Source: Armadillidium nasatum (Eukaryota > Arthropoda > Malacostraca > Isopoda > Armadillidiidae). From it: a stretch of 20,318 bases of DNA. The stretch lies in the NCBI GenBank assembly GCA_009176605.1, contig SEYY01001224.1, positions 129,583-149,900 on the forward strand, in the 5' to 3' direction. The notes under the pieces are model-generated. The model was given only the letters and a program-made list of their open reading frames with translations, did no database searches and was not told the origin of the DNA. Positions 1-20,318 of the stretch are shown here, one piece after another; the stretch's first letter is position 1; every line of letters starts with the position of its first letter. The translations under genes were made by a program, and so were the position numbers.

Positions 1-74
<74 letters not shown>
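1..74. repeat. (TA)n microsatellite
   Basis: The array is uninterrupted TA from the window edge, so its true length is unknown. Confidence 0.98.
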
Positions 75-646
<572 letters not shown>

Positions 647-678
647 TTCAAATATTAAAAAAAAAATAAAAAAATAAA
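647..678 (+). promoter_or_regulatory. 5' untranslated leader and possible 3' splice site before the start codon
   Basis: A pyrimidine-rich stretch ending TTTCTCTAG at 638-646 looks like a 3' splice acceptor. It would make 647-678 the end of the leader after a 5'UTR intron. The leader is almost all A and T and ends AAA|ATGG, a favourable initiation context. No in-frame upstream ATG occurs between 647 and 678. Whether an untranslated first exon lies outside the window cannot be told from the sequence. Confidence 0.4.
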
Positions 679-8624
<7,946 letters not shown>

Positions 8625-8644
8625 CATTTAGAGCTTAATGCTAA

Positions 8645-8691
8645 AGCCTAACCCAACTTAACTTAACCTACTTAACCTAACTAACTTAAAT
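8645..8691 (+). repeat. degenerate CTTAACCTAA-type tract in the 3'UTR
   Basis: Just after the stop come several imperfect repeats built on CCTAAC, CTTAACC and CTAACTTAA. They resemble, but do not match exactly, the arthropod telomere unit (TTAGG/CCTAA). It is probably simple-sequence drift. Confidence 0.4.
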
Positions 8692-8738
8692 AATATATAA
8701 ATTTTTTTTTTTAAATGTAAATAATTTATATTTTTAAA

Positions 8739-8744
8739 AATAAA
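8739..8744 (+). terminator. poly(A) signal AATAAA of the BTB-ZF gene
   Basis: AATAAA lies 115 bases after the stop, followed by TTTTGCATAACCTTTTGAG. The 3'UTR is short and AT-rich. It is the first canonical signal after the coding region. Confidence 0.6.
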
Positions 8745-8759
8745 ACCTTTTGCATAACC

Positions 8760-9030
8760 TTTTGAGTTCCTGACATTCTTATAATGAGCTTATGACCACA
8801 TATTGATGGCTTGCAATATATCAATATAAGGTGTATTATCACTCTCAATCAGCATTTTACGTAGTCTTTCGCAGGAAACTGCTGAAGCGACAGGAAGAAC
8901 TCAACTTTGTATGTAAGTGAATCGAAAACAGTTTTGATTGTTCAGGAAAGTATTATCATCATTATTTTTAATATGTATACAGTATTTGATCTTCCTGTTT
9001 AATTAAATAATTCCTATATTTTATTGCTCA

Positions 9031-9066
<36 letters not shown>

Positions 9067-9084
9067 TATTATTATTATTATTGC

Positions 9085-9156
<72 letters not shown>

Positions 9157-9861
9157 ACAGGTCTGCAAAATGAAGGTCATTGAAAATTGTTTGCAAGCTA
9201 ATGATCTGATTTTATTGTATTTGGTGTCCTGATTTCAAATATTAAAACCATTTTTTCCCTAACTTAAAATGAAATGTTTACAAACTTAAATTTCGAAATA
9301 GCAGAACAGCGTATTCTTATGTATACTTTTTTGAACATATTTTTACTGCTTTGAACATATTTTTTATTTAAAAAAATTAAAAAGAAAAAAAAATGTCGGT
9401 ATGATATACTGAAATTGTAAAAGAGAACAATACATATAGATGTTATTACCTTTTCAAAAGCTTATTTTGCTATTTTTCATTTTTTCCATTCTCCTGCCAT
9501 ACCACATTTCATCTTGTTAACAACATGAGGCTCCTCTCTATGCAATATCCAACAGTAGTCTACAGTCATATTGACGTTCCACCTTCCCTTTGTATCTGTC
9601 TACCATCTCTTTTATATTATAAAACTTTTACCCCTGCTATTTACTTACGGCACAGAGATTTTCATGGATGTGGTCAATATGAAAATGTAGAAAGTCTACC
9701 ACCTTCAAGCTCATTAAACAACTCTAAGTTTCTGAATTTAAAATATTTTCAACTACACAGTTTTTTTTTTTTTTATTACAACTTTTTCTATTCCACTCTT
9801 TGTCAACTTTCTCACTAAAATAATAATTATATTTAAATATTTAATATAAAAAATAGTAGTT
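8760..9861. other. intergenic stretch after the BTB-ZF gene
   Basis: It contains the (ATT)n at 9031-9155. An open frame at 9525-9818 has no motif I recognise and ends in a poly-T-derived run of phenylalanines. No gene is called. Confidence 0.5.
9031..9155. repeat. (ATT)n microsatellite
   Basis: About 40 ATT units with one slip (ATTTATT) and one GCT variant. Confidence 0.95.
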
Positions 9862-10059
9862 TTGAAAATCCTGTTAATTTACCACTGTTGCTATTGCTTC
9901 ATAGACGTCAGCAGCCTCATACTTTGAACAACAGAATTCGTCATATTTGGTACTTTTACTTTGAATCTCATCACATCCCTCACCACAATAAACCCTATGT
10001 CACAGTTTTACCTAAATAAACTGACCGCACCACGAGATACAGTCAGCATCCTCCTAACA
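9862..10059 (+). pseudogene. broken copy of the exon 5 tail region
   Basis: This segment aligns with 8248-8457 of exon 5. It starts at TGAAAATCCTGTTAAT (exon TGAAAGTCCTGCTGAT), passes through GCAGCCTCATACTT and AACAGAATTCGTCAT, and ends at CTAAATAAACTGACCGCACCACGAGATAC. Relative to the exon it has about 4 bases missing early, 13 bases missing after TTCGTCAT, a 6-base gain next to it and a 1-base loss after GAGATAC, so the frame is destroyed. The longest readable part gives LITSLTTINPMSQFYLNKL, matching the exon's [19 protein letters not shown]. No zinc-finger sequence precedes it. It is a partial tandem duplicate or the relic of a paralogue, not an active exon. Confidence 0.82.
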
Positions 10060-10251
10060 CCGCGATTTTGTTGCCGTAAGAAATTTTTTAAAACTTTTTT
10101 TTTTTTTTTTTTTTTTTTGAACCCTACACCAAAAATCTATAATTAGTTATTAGCTTTCAAACAATTTTTTCATTGTTCATCTGTGTGATTATTATTATTA
10201 TTATTATTAAAGCAACGAAATAATACTTTTGTACCTGTATACAGTGCCTCC

Positions 10252-10470
<219 letters not shown>

Positions 10471-10540
10471 AACTATGTATTAATAGAAAGTATAGCTGTA
10501 TTTTAAGTATTTTCAGATATTTTTATGTAAAGTAATTATT

Positions 10541-10541
10541 C

Positions 10542-10617
<76 letters not shown>
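10541..10617. repeat. (ATT)n microsatellite
   Basis: About 25 pure ATT units, only 70 bases from the (TA)n array. Confidence 0.95.
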
Positions 10618-12240
10618 AGTATACAGTCGTTATATATTAATTTGAAAGTGACTCATATATTACGATAAGAGTAGATACATTTTTGAATATAAAAAATATA
10701 CGAATGCTATTTAATGCCTTATGTGTTTGCATTTGTTATTTCAAAAGGACATGTGTAAATAACATTTCATCTGAAGCAAGGAATCTCTTATCTGTGGCTA
10801 TCCTATTAACCATCAAACGAATCTCTTAACTATTTAGGTTTTATATTTAATTTTAGAAAAATAAATAAATATAAAAAGGTGTTTAAAAAGCTATAGATTT
10901 CTTTTTTAGGGATTCATGATTAATATTACGAAATTTTCGTATCTTCGGTAAATAACATTTTATGGTAAATTGTATATTTATTTAAGAACTTGTAGAAATA
11001 TTTTTTTATTTAATTTCTGCAAACACAATATCACCATTAGCTGGTGCCATTGACTTTGTACACAAATAAAAACCATTCCACATAGATAGTTTTCACCATT
11101 AGATAGTCTGACAAATATTTGTAACACAAATATGAAAGTTTTAATTGTTAATGACAGTTCTTCACAAATGATTTATTCAAATTTTTTTTGTGCCAGTAAT
11201 GAAGAGAAGTTATTATAAATTGTTTTCCGTGTTTTCTTTGTTGAAATATATGCCCAGTATAAGGAATAAATTAATTAATTTCATGAGAATTGCTACTAAT
11301 GGTTTCATTGTTTTTAAGATACCATTTGTTCTATGTCAGTTTCTGATTCACTACACTAACGCTAAACAAACAGAATCAGTTGCTTATATTAGCCATCGTT
11401 TTTTCTCTTATTTCTGGCTGAGTCGTGATGACCTTTGTTGGGGTATTTATACATGTTTCATTTTAGTGATCCGAATCTTTGACTGACTTCTATTTCGGCG
11501 GGCCTTTCTTCAAATAGATAAGGTTGTATCACATTTTTAGAGTTTTTTATTCCACTTCCTTATATTGAAAATTCATGGTGATTTGAATGAATAAAATTTG
11601 CATTAAACAGTGATTGATTAACCTGTTCCTTTTGTGACTCACCAAACCACAGAACTCCTTATAATGAAGAAAGGGACTTTTCTTTTATTTTAGATTTTCT
11701 GTTTAGTAGAGAGACCACAAAGAAATTCAATAGGTATCGAAAGTGGTTTTAATTAAGTTTCTGAGGGTATACCTTTTTTTATTGTTTTATTAACTAAACT
11801 TTGAGTGTGTTGCCTTTCCATTTTAGAGACCCTTCTGTCTTCAAGGGGTGTGTGCCTTATGGTATTGTACAAAGATTTTTCTTTTGGTATGTAATAGTGT
11901 AGGTGTCTCCCCAATGCATCCATAATACATATAGATAACTCGAATGTGGAATACAAATTGAATAGAATAGTTGGAGAAAATATTTTGAATTATCCTAACA
12001 GCTATTGGTTCAAATTTCTATCTCCAGAAATTGAGATACTTCTTTTTAATTTGGATAAGACTTCGTAAAACTCATTTAGTTGTGGCTAAACTCTTCAAAT
12101 CTCCAAGGAAATGAACCTGTGATATCGGGAACTGTTAAAGCTGCTTTGCTGGGTCACCACATCTATAGTTCAATCTAAACTGGTTTTCGGGTGTCATAGA
12201 AATTGATTAGCCAAAATCATTGCTGCAAAATTTAATGTCC

Positions 12241-12326
12241 GTCTTCCAGCTTCATACTTGTAATGCTGTGTTATTTGTTTTTGGTCTTCCAGTTTCACAC
12301 TTCTAATGCTGAGTTATTTTTCTTTC
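12241..12326 (+). repeat. 43-bp tandem duplication
   Basis: The unit beginning GTCTTCCAGCTTCATACTTG is repeated as GTCTTCCAGTTTCACACTTC with few changes; both units continue TAATGCTG(T/A)GTTATTT. Confidence 0.75.
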
Positions 12327-13127
12327 TTAATAAGGAATTTGTTACAACCAAGCCATATTTTAATTCAATATACCTGTATTATTTGTGTAAATAAGAGATC
12401 TTTGGTATTTCTATAACCCTTCACACTTCTTAATCACATCTTCTCCCCCTAAAATGAACGAGAAGAAACAATTGTAGTTTGTATAGAGTTTTTATTGTTT
12501 ATGCTTTTTTTCTTAGCACCTATTTTGAGATTTTTTTCTTCTTCCAGTACTTCATTCTATTTGTTGGAAAAATAGTTACAGGCAGATTTTGCAATGCAAT
12601 TGATATATTTTTGACCAGATAATTTTTGAAATAAAAAAAATACTCTTGTGTTTTCAATATTACATTAAAGGGAAGGATCTTTTATACATTTCTAACCTTT
12701 ATGCTGATACTTGCATGCAATTTTGATTAAAGTTGAGAAGGAACCAGAGATATTGGTTCTTTGACTTCCTTCTCTATTTATATTTCGTTAGTAATCCATA
12801 TTGTTGTATCATACTTGAAAATTTTAGGCTTAGATAGTTACAACTTATAACAGTTACATTGTGACATAAATGTGTGCCAATTTCTATTTCAAACAGTCGC
12901 TGTGTTTTTATTATCACTCATTCATATTAGGGCCTAGCAGTAATTTAGTCAATAATAATATTTTTCTTCCATGAAACTCATATCGTCTTACACCTTTTTA
13001 TTTATATATTTATATTATTTACATTTTTTTTATATTTATATATGTATGTAGTATTAATTTTATTTTTTGAGGCTGCACTGATGGATAAGTTTTTTTTTTC
13101 TTGACTAGCATGAAACTGATCCAGATT

Positions 13128-13579
<452 letters not shown>

Positions 13580-14029
13580 AAAAATAGTTTTGGAGTAAGG
13601 AAGCAACTTTATTTTTTATTAAATGTAATATACAGAAAATAACGACAATATTAAATAAAATATATATATACACATATAATAGTTACATAATACTTCACCA
13701 CATTACTGATGCATAACATTTTATTAATATATGCAAAAAATATTATTATGATATATATATATATTATATATATATTAATATTTACATCATTTTTATTTAA
13801 AGGAAGTGACGTGATTATAGGAGAGGGAGGGGGCCCTCTATACCCAAAAGGGATTGTGCGAGCAATATTTTTTATGAGAGTTCGTTTTGTGGATGTCATT
13901 CTAAACTTTTTTTCCCATTAGTTATTGATATCCCTTTTTTTATTGGCATTAAATGTAGTAGAATGAATCTTATACTCCGAGGTATGTGTGTGTGGTGTTA
14001 ACATTGGGATTAGTGGAAACATCTTTATT
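13580..14029. other. non-coding interior of the mini-Polinton
   Basis: This stretch lies between the left TIR and the stop of the polymerase remnant. It has a short TA-rich patch (13750-13775) and a purine-rich GC island at about 13805-13840 (GGAGAGGGAGGGGGCCC). Small open frames on both strands show no domain I recognise. It may be a relic of another Polinton gene. Confidence 0.4.
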
Positions 14030-14413
14030 TCAGGCTATATTCTGCAAGGTCGGATAACCTTGAGGGTTCCTCATATGTTCTATTGCTATAGCTGTTACAT
14101 CCCTATCCCTGAGTCTATCATAATACTCTTCACCACCCATTAACCAGTCCCTTTCTTCCTCATTAAAATCTTTATCAATTTTATCTAAAACTATTTTCAA
14201 CATCGCTTCGCTGTCAGTTGTTTTATTGACAGTCAGACCTTTTACTTTTAGAATATGATTCACATCAACATTGGATTTTACCACTCGCACAGCATACGAT
14301 TTAGGACCTGTGCATACAAAACTATCCCATGTTGTTTCCTCTTCAAACTCATCAGTTAAATCTCCTAGGAATCTTTCTGTCTCTGTTATTTTCTGTATAT
14401 ATTGTATGTTACA
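14030..14413 (-). pseudogene. C-terminal remnant of protein-primed family B DNA polymerase (pPolB, DNA_pol_B_2 type)
   Basis: About 127 codons are open on the - strand, ending in TGA at 14030-14032. The frame has no ATG at its upstream edge and runs into a poly-T stretch at the TIR border, so this is a fragment. Visible motifs are LGDLTDEFEEE (residues about 16-26), CTGPKSYA (34-41) and KVKGLTVN (56-63). This spacing is typical of the segment just after the catalytic YxDTDS motif in protein-primed family B polymerases of Polintons and related elements (family knowledge). The catalytic aspartates, exonuclease domain and TPR insertions are missing, so it cannot polymerise. The remaining frame is uninterrupted, suggesting fairly recent deletion or short age. 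A relative from an adintovirus-like integrated element is possible, but the TIR context favours a Polinton. Confidence 0.72.
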
Positions 14414-14433
14414 TTTTAAAAAAAAAAAAAAAC

Positions 14434-14785
14434 ATTTGCACTGTTTTTAAAAATAATTAAAATGACAAAAAAAATAAAGAAGAAAAAGAACATGAGAAAA
14501 ATAATGAATGAGACGAATATAATAACAATGATAATGAACAAAATAATAATAATATTAATCATAATCATATAACGCGGGCGGGCGGGTCCTAGACGGCTCG
14601 GGGCTGTGGCAACAAACGCGTCTTAACAATAATTCAACTTTAAACTAATATATTTATAATTTAAACAAAAGGCTTTTTAAAATAAAATAAAAAATCGTAA
14701 AATATAAAATAAACAAATTTTTTTTTTTGAAACATTGTAATATTCCATGCAACATTTTGAGCATCAATATGGGTTCCCTACTACT
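14434..14785 (-). repeat. right terminal inverted repeat of the mini-Polinton
   Basis: Read on the - strand it begins AGTAGTAGGGAACCCATATT, then GTTGCATG, the TTTTACGATT segment, the exact 33-nt core, the GC-rich CCCGCCCGCCCGCG block, and ends at GTGCAAAT. Where the left arm carries the long (TA)n array this arm has only TATAAATATATTA. Confidence 0.78.
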
Positions 14786-15733
14786 CAGATTAATAATTAT
14801 TTAATTAGAAAATCATTTAATAAATACTCTCTTAAAAAGTTTAAATAATGATTGAGGTAATATGTGGTCATTCACTTTTCATATAGAAAAGCTAAGGTAT
14901 TACTTTAAAATATACTTGATACATTTACAATTACATAGAATTAAATATATCTTATAAGATAGATGTAATTCTTTTATGCTAAATGGCTGTGTGTGGCTAA
15001 AAAAAAAGCTGAAGCCTTCTAAAATTTACAAATTTGCAAATGATAAAGTGTAATTTAAGTAACAAATAATATAATATTAATAATCGTATTAAAATATGCA
15101 TATGTATATTTTTGTACATACATTAAGGGCCTAACATTGAAATATTATTTAAAATACTAAATTTTAGAAATATTAATGTTATTGGAAAATATATAACAAG
15201 ATATTAAACATTGATATAATAATTATAATTTGGTACATTATTGCGTAGGTTTTAAAAGATATAGCATTAATCTGAAAATTATGTTTTTGCTATATTATTG
15301 GTTAAATTTTTTTTGTATATATAGAGGAAAGGTTTGTACAATATTGTAGATATTTTATTGATAACTTAAGTTTTTAATGAAAAATGCTGCAGATTATGCC
15401 TAGAATAATAATTTTATTTTGTGTTTTACAGGATAATTTTTATTTTTATTTTTATTTTTATGATATTTAAATATATTTTTGTATATCAGATGGCCAAGTC
15501 TGGTTTTAAAGAAACTTTTCAATACAAGAAATAAAAATGGGTAATTTAAAGGTCGCTTGTCTCACTTAAATTATTATTTATCTCTAAATTATTATTTATT
15601 ATTTAAAAGATCAAGAAAAGCATAAGTTTATAATTGGAGTTTCCTGAGTATTTTTTTTTTTTTGTGGTAGTTTGAGATCTCTAGTATGAATCAAGGTTTA
15701 TATAAAAAAAATATAAATAATTAAAAGAAACAA

Positions 15734-15769
15734 AGGACGAATTCGTCTCCCCAGAAGCCCATTTCAGTT
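15734..15769 (+). repeat. 36-bp dispersed repeat, copy 2
   Basis: It begins AGGACGAATTCGTCTCCCCA and ends ATTTCAGTT, with three differences from the copy at 5248-5283. The 5' part contains GACGAATTCGTC, a perfect 12-bp palindrome that is broken in copy 1. Its origin is unknown; it is possibly the edge of a transposon family. Confidence 0.6.
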
Positions 15770-16666
15770 TTAAATCAATGCATGTAAAGTACAAGATATT
15801 TGTTTATTTGAATTTGTAACTGAAATAAATAAATAAAGATTAGAGATGAATGACGATAGCCTGATGAGGTGTGAAAAATGTAAAGATGAAACGTTGTGTA
15901 ATGCAAATTTTAAAAATATTCTCCCTCTGCAGTATTTATTATTGATTTTTTTTTCGTTATCCAAAAGTCCCCCAATTTTTATTTTTTTACTTGACCACTA
16001 ATCAGTGATTCTTATAGGGAGCACGGGTTCTAATCATTTTTAGAATTTTAATTTGTAACTAAAGTTAAACTAAAAAAAAAAATCATATTTTTGCAATAGA
16101 TGAAAAAAGATTTTTAATTCTTACATTGAAAAACTTTATAATTCAATGTTAAAATTTTAAGTAAAACAACTAACATTTTTGAGGAAAAAAAAAAAAAATG
16201 AAAAATAAATAAATACAATAAATTTACTTATCATGATGATAAATTTTTAGTTTATATTTCCAGTATATTACTAACTTTTAAAATATATAATTTAAAAATA
16301 TATAACTACCTACCCTGGTATTGAGCTAAATGGGTCTTATTTTAGTCTATCCTAATAGAAAATGTGCATTTAATTGTACATTCGCCATTCCCCCATAGTA
16401 ATTCCACCAAAATATATAAATTTTGTATTCTATATGGAGACAAGTTGGCTTGCCATGTAATAAAGTTGCCATAATCCCTTTAAATGTAGTTACATAATTT
16501 CCAGATGTAAAATATTTCTACGGAGGTAAATTGCTAAGGTGTGCCTTGTATTTATTTTTAAATATAAAATAAAGTATTATAAATTTTAATATTTAGTTTT
16601 AAGAAGGTACTAAGGCCTGGTATCTTATCAAAAGGTTTCAAATTTGGTACATTTTTAAAAGTACCA

Positions 16667-16815
<149 letters not shown>

Positions 16816-17152
16816 TGCAATGCTACATACTAGGTCTTTGATCTCAATCTTGGTTATGGAATATCCCTCCTGGCTCATTTGTTAAAGATAGACATTTAAG
16901 TGGTTATTAAAACTATTTTTAAGCTTAATATTTCAAATTCAGCATAATATTTTATTTTTTTTTTCGTCCTTTTAATAAATAAATATTTGCTAATTTTAAA
17001 GTTGTTTAATTTTGGAAACCAAAATTTAAAAAAAAAAATTATTTAGGGGGGAGGGGAATAAACCTCCTGATAAAGTTATTTTCAAGCAAGTCACCATTGA
17101 ATATTTTTGGTGCTTATGTATCGAGGGTTACATTGACTTTTATTGTCAAGAG

Positions 17153-17286
<134 letters not shown>

Positions 17287-17599
17287 CGGATCACGCTAAC
17301 TACGTGATCTATATTGTTTGGCTTGTTGATGCCCTACTAAAAGATAAATGAGCATCAGCCATTCCCAGATTCACTATAAGAGTACTCAGAAACCTTTGCA
17401 TTTACTTCCTTCGTTTGTCTTAATATACTTGATCTAATGAGAGAGGAAGATCTTTGGATGGTAGTTTAACTCAAAACAATTTATTCGTCAACCAAAACTG
17501 GGATACAAACATTCGGATGCGTAGGTGTAAGGATAAACTATCATGATGTAACAAAAACTTAAATTAGGATGAGAGCGAAGTAAAAAAATTTACGTTAAT

Positions 17600-17650
17600 G
17601 AAATAGTATTTGACCAAATCAGGATGCAAGCTCGGAAGCTCAAGTTGAAA
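17600..17650 (-). mobile_element. short LINE RT remnant
   Basis: The block TTTGACCAAATCAGGATGCAAGCTCGGAAGCTCAAGTT closely matches 19229-19265 (CAGGATGCAAGCTCGGAAGCACAAGTT). On the - strand it corresponds to the CASELAS..LVK segment of the reverse transcriptase. Similarity fades on either side, so only about 50 bases are secure. Confidence 0.5.
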
Positions 17651-18690
17651 ACAAAACATATAAATTTGTATAAGATTGAGAAATTGATAAGGGACGAGTA
17701 TAACATGCTATTACTAAGATATATGATAAATTAAAGGAAATAATAATTTTTCTAATGTAGATAGCAAGGTGATTTATATAGATTAGAAAACTTGGTCAAT
17801 GAAACACAGTTTGGAGAGTTTTTTATATATAACTAAAGCAATTAGTGCAGCTATCTAGTCTTTTTTTCCTGTTCTTGAAGATCAACCCAACAACTTAGAT
17901 CCTAGACCGTAATTTCCAACCCTCTGCCTTACACTATTAAATTTTTAATCTCTTGAGGTCCCCACGAAACCTTATTTCTGTATAATGTTCTCTGTTTAAG
18001 GTTTTCCTCAGAAATGACTCTCTCATTCAGGTGATGAGATATTTTTTGTAGTAAATTGATCCGATGGTAATTCTAATGACTTTCCATGGAAATAATTATT
18101 GCTTTAGCGGGAGTTGTTCTTTGGATTGCAAAGAACGAATGATTGGAGGCTTTGATAACATAGCTAAACCTTACACCTTGGTTTAGCTCTACTTGAAGTG
18201 GCCCTAGGTTCAGGAATTACTGTATAAAATCTAAAAAGGAAACCTTGCTTTCGCCGCAGGAAATTCAGATATTTTGATTTTCTTTAATTTGCCAAATATG
18301 TGAACTCTAACTTTGGTTCATAATTTCTTCAACTTGTTCTTCCATTGGCTCGCAGATGTTTGCCACATAGAATGATCCACAATATATTATGATTGTGAGC
18401 TTAATTCAGAGAAATTCTTTGCCTTCAAGTGTTTTTTTTTGTCGAGAATGGTATACAGCTCATGCATTACTGGTCTCTCCATTATGGAGTATGCCTCACA
18501 TATCTGGCAGGGTTCCACATATGACTTTTTGAAACAGTGAAGTCTAGGGGTTTTTATTAACTTTTCTATCATTCTATCCAGTCTCTTTGTTTTTGCGTCA
18601 CTCTCCTTATGCTAAAGCTATTAAAACTGAAAATGCTCTTCTAAACTCTGATCTTAAACCTCTTCCACTGAGGACTTATGTGACATTCAT
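17651..18690. other. intergenic DNA, no gene recognised
   Basis: This unique stretch is somewhat less AT-rich, with short open frames only (for example 18387-18572 on the - strand) and no recognisable motif. Given neighbouring SINE and LINE pieces, old transposon sequence is likely but unproven. Confidence 0.4.
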
Positions 18691-18755
18691 GTCTACCGTG
18701 GCTCAAACGGTAGAGTGATTGACTCAAGTGCTTGAGAGGCCGGTTCGATCCACTT
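18691..18755 (+). mobile_element. tRNA-like pol III promoter segment (SINE head or tRNA pseudogene)
   Basis: TGGCTCAAACGG at 18699-18710 fits the tRNA A box. GGTTCGATCC at 18742-18751 is a B box one base short of consensus, at about the spacing found in tRNAs. The D arm GCTC...GAGT can pair, but the 5' and 3' ends do not form an acceptor stem and CTCAAGTGCTTGAG forms its own hairpin instead of an anticodon arm. This fits a tRNA-derived SINE rather than a functional tRNA. A 7-bp inverted repeat, CTAGGTA/TACCTAG, follows at 18763-18781. Confidence 0.55.
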
Positions 18756-18781
18756 GGGGATCCTAGGTATATACTACCTAG

Positions 18782-19041
18782 AAAAGTTTCTTTCCTAGAA
18801 TATTGGCAGATGTGAACTTTAAAAAAAAATATATAATATATATATTTCTCACTTTCTGTCCCAGAATTAACAACTATACTCAGTCTTTCATATAATTTGC
18901 TGGTAATGCCTGAAACACACACTCACTTTATCTATTTTCCTAACTTCCTATAATTTACACTGAAGCATCAGGTTCGGGACATTCTTTAATTTGTCCCAAC
19001 ATTTGAATTTCCCAAATTCGATATTCAGTAAACCTCATTCC
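18782..19041. other. short stretch between SINE-like segment and microsatellite
   Basis: AT-rich with no coding signal seen. It may include the body of the SINE-like element. Confidence 0.35.
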
Positions 19042-19221
<180 letters not shown>

Positions 19222-20035
19222 AAAAAATTTACCAAGGCAGGATGCAAGCTCGGAAGCACAAGTTTTGAGAACCACAGGAGGAATTTCATCAGTACCGTAC
19301 GCCTTCTTAGTGTTAAGCTCAGAGATAGCAGAAATGACGTCTTTAGAAGAAATTCTAATTTTAGGCATAAATGAGTTTTAGGTGGTTGTAATAAGAATAG
19401 CACCGGAATCGTCTAAAGTTGAATTAGAGGCAAAAGTCAAAAGTTTGAGCGAAGAGTTCAGCTTTAGAAGAAGGTAAAACAGTAGATGTGCCGTCAGAAG
19501 ATGCTAGAGGAGGGAAAGAGGAAGAAACAAAGTTAGAGTTGACATTTTTTTCAAAATGCCAGAAAGAGCGAGAGGAAGAGGGCCAGAAAGATTATTGCAT
19601 TTTCTACGGAGAAAGAGTTTTTGGTGTTACGAAGGATAGATTTTGCACAATTTCGGGATAAAACAAATTGTGTGAGTTTCTGGAGTTTGAAGACGACGGT
19701 AATCCCTGAAGGCAACATCCCTGCGGTGAATAGCACGAGAACAAGAAGAGTTAAACCAAGGTTTGTTAGGTTTAGTAGAAGTGAAATAATAAGGAATGAA
19801 CGCTTACATGCCAGAGAGAATCACCTCGGTAATGTGTTCTGCACACCGAGGTACTCCTCCCACGGAAGCAATAATCATTCCACGGGAAATCAAAGAAGTT
19901 CGACCCCAAGTCCGATCAGCTTGCAGCGCCGAAATGCCGCAAACGTTGCAGAGATAAGAAGGTGATCGGAGGAACCCAGAGGGAGAAAAGAGTTTAACAT
20001 ATAAGGAGAAGGATTAAAAATGAAAAAGGTCTATA
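19222..20035 (-). mobile_element. degenerate non-LTR retrotransposon (LINE) ORF2, endonuclease-RT junction
   Basis: Read on the - strand, 19368-19222 encodes SSKDVISAISELNTKKAYG followed by TDEIPPVVLK and ASELASCL. This is the typical opening of a LINE reverse transcriptase (the N-x-K-A-x-G-x-D-x-[IV]P motif). Upstream, at about 19400-19950, frame-shifted pieces read FPWNDYCFRGRS and RNCAKSILRNTK, as in the linker after the endonuclease. In autonomous elements ORF2 nicks the target and reverse-transcribes the RNA. Here the RT breaks off at a (GA)n and (TA)n array and several frameshifts separate the pieces, so it is dead. The sequence style resembles Jockey/BS-like LINEs frequent in decapods; that clade call is from memory and tentative. 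Confidence 0.78.
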
Positions 20036-20046
20036 ATGTTGAGCTA

Positions 20047-20049
<3 letters not shown>

Positions 20050-20102
<53 letters not shown>

Positions 20103-20318
20103 TAGTATATTATATTATATATATATATATATATAATATATATATATATATTATATAATTTTTTCATCACCCTTTCGATCGAAACAAATTTTAAAACCTC
20201 AAAGTTTTTTTCGTATTTCCTTTAATAGAACTTTTTAAAAAGGAAGTTGCAGAATTTCTAAGAAGTACCTTTTCCGACTCTCTCCTCATGTATATATATA
20301 TATATAATATATATATTA
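20050..20318. repeat. two (TA)n arrays and the spacer at the window end
   Basis: An imperfect TA array runs 20050-20157 (with TATGTA, TAGTATATTA slips). A 130-base AT-rich spacer follows, then TA again from 20290 to the window edge. No gene is present. Confidence 0.9.

Noticed and set aside
9525..9818. 97-codon open frame between the gene and the broken exon copy
   Set aside because: It contains a poly-Phe run from a T homopolymer and no recognisable motif. I considered a relic of finger sequence and found no Cys/His pattern.
11190..11486. 98-codon open frame with hydrophobic stretches
   Set aside because: AT-rich codons give Phe/Ile/Leu by chance; no family resemblance or regulatory context.
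13651..13921. Open frames on both strands inside the mini-Polinton left half
   Set aside because: No recognised motif; partly derived from TA repeats.
18641..18922. 93-codon - strand open frame
   Set aside because: It crosses the tRNA-like segment in antisense; no domain.
19621..19965. 114-codon + strand open frame
   Set aside because: It is the antisense of the LINE ORF2 remnant, whose - strand motifs explain the region.

Overview
The window looks like nuclear DNA from an arthropod, most likely a decapod crustacean. This is an inference from three things: very AT-rich sequence crowded with long (TA)n and (ATT)n microsatellites, a spliced BTB/zinc-finger gene of the insect/crustacean type, and fragments of a LINE reverse transcriptase of a kind common in decapod genomes. 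There is no bacterial-style gene packing. Perfect or near-perfect (TA)n alone makes up roughly 1.85 kb of the 20.3 kb.

Layout. Positions 1-646 are upstream repeat-rich DNA. Positions 679-8624 hold one gene on the + strand that I could assemble from five coding exons (679-847, 3903-4093, 4950-5090, 7004-7168, 7986-8624). The splice phases agree throughout and give a 434-residue protein: an N-terminal BTB/POZ domain encoded by exons 1-2, an acidic linker from exons 3-4, three C2H2 zinc fingers and a low-complexity tail. The first finger is split by the last intron. A poly(A) signal follows at 8739-8744. Downstream, at 9862-10059, lies a broken, diverged copy of the part of exon 5 that encodes the tail. 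Positions 10060-13127 are repeats and unique AT-rich DNA.

The most interesting object is at 13128-14785. It is a compact element with long terminal inverted repeats, including an unusual GC-rich block in each arm and a candidate 6-bp target duplication. It encloses the C-terminal remnant of a protein-primed family B DNA polymerase on the - strand. I read it as a miniature, internally deleted Polinton/Maverick. A (TA)n array has grown inside its left arm at a spot where the right arm keeps the short ancestral sequence.

The remaining 5.5 kb has no intact gene. It holds a tRNA-like (SINE-type) promoter segment at 18691-18755 and antisense LINE remnants at about 17600-17650 and 19222-20035. A further remnant of the same LINE sits in intron 1 at about 2330-2640. 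Several gene introns have microsatellites pressed right against the splice sites. All functional calls are from reading the sequence; no database search was possible.
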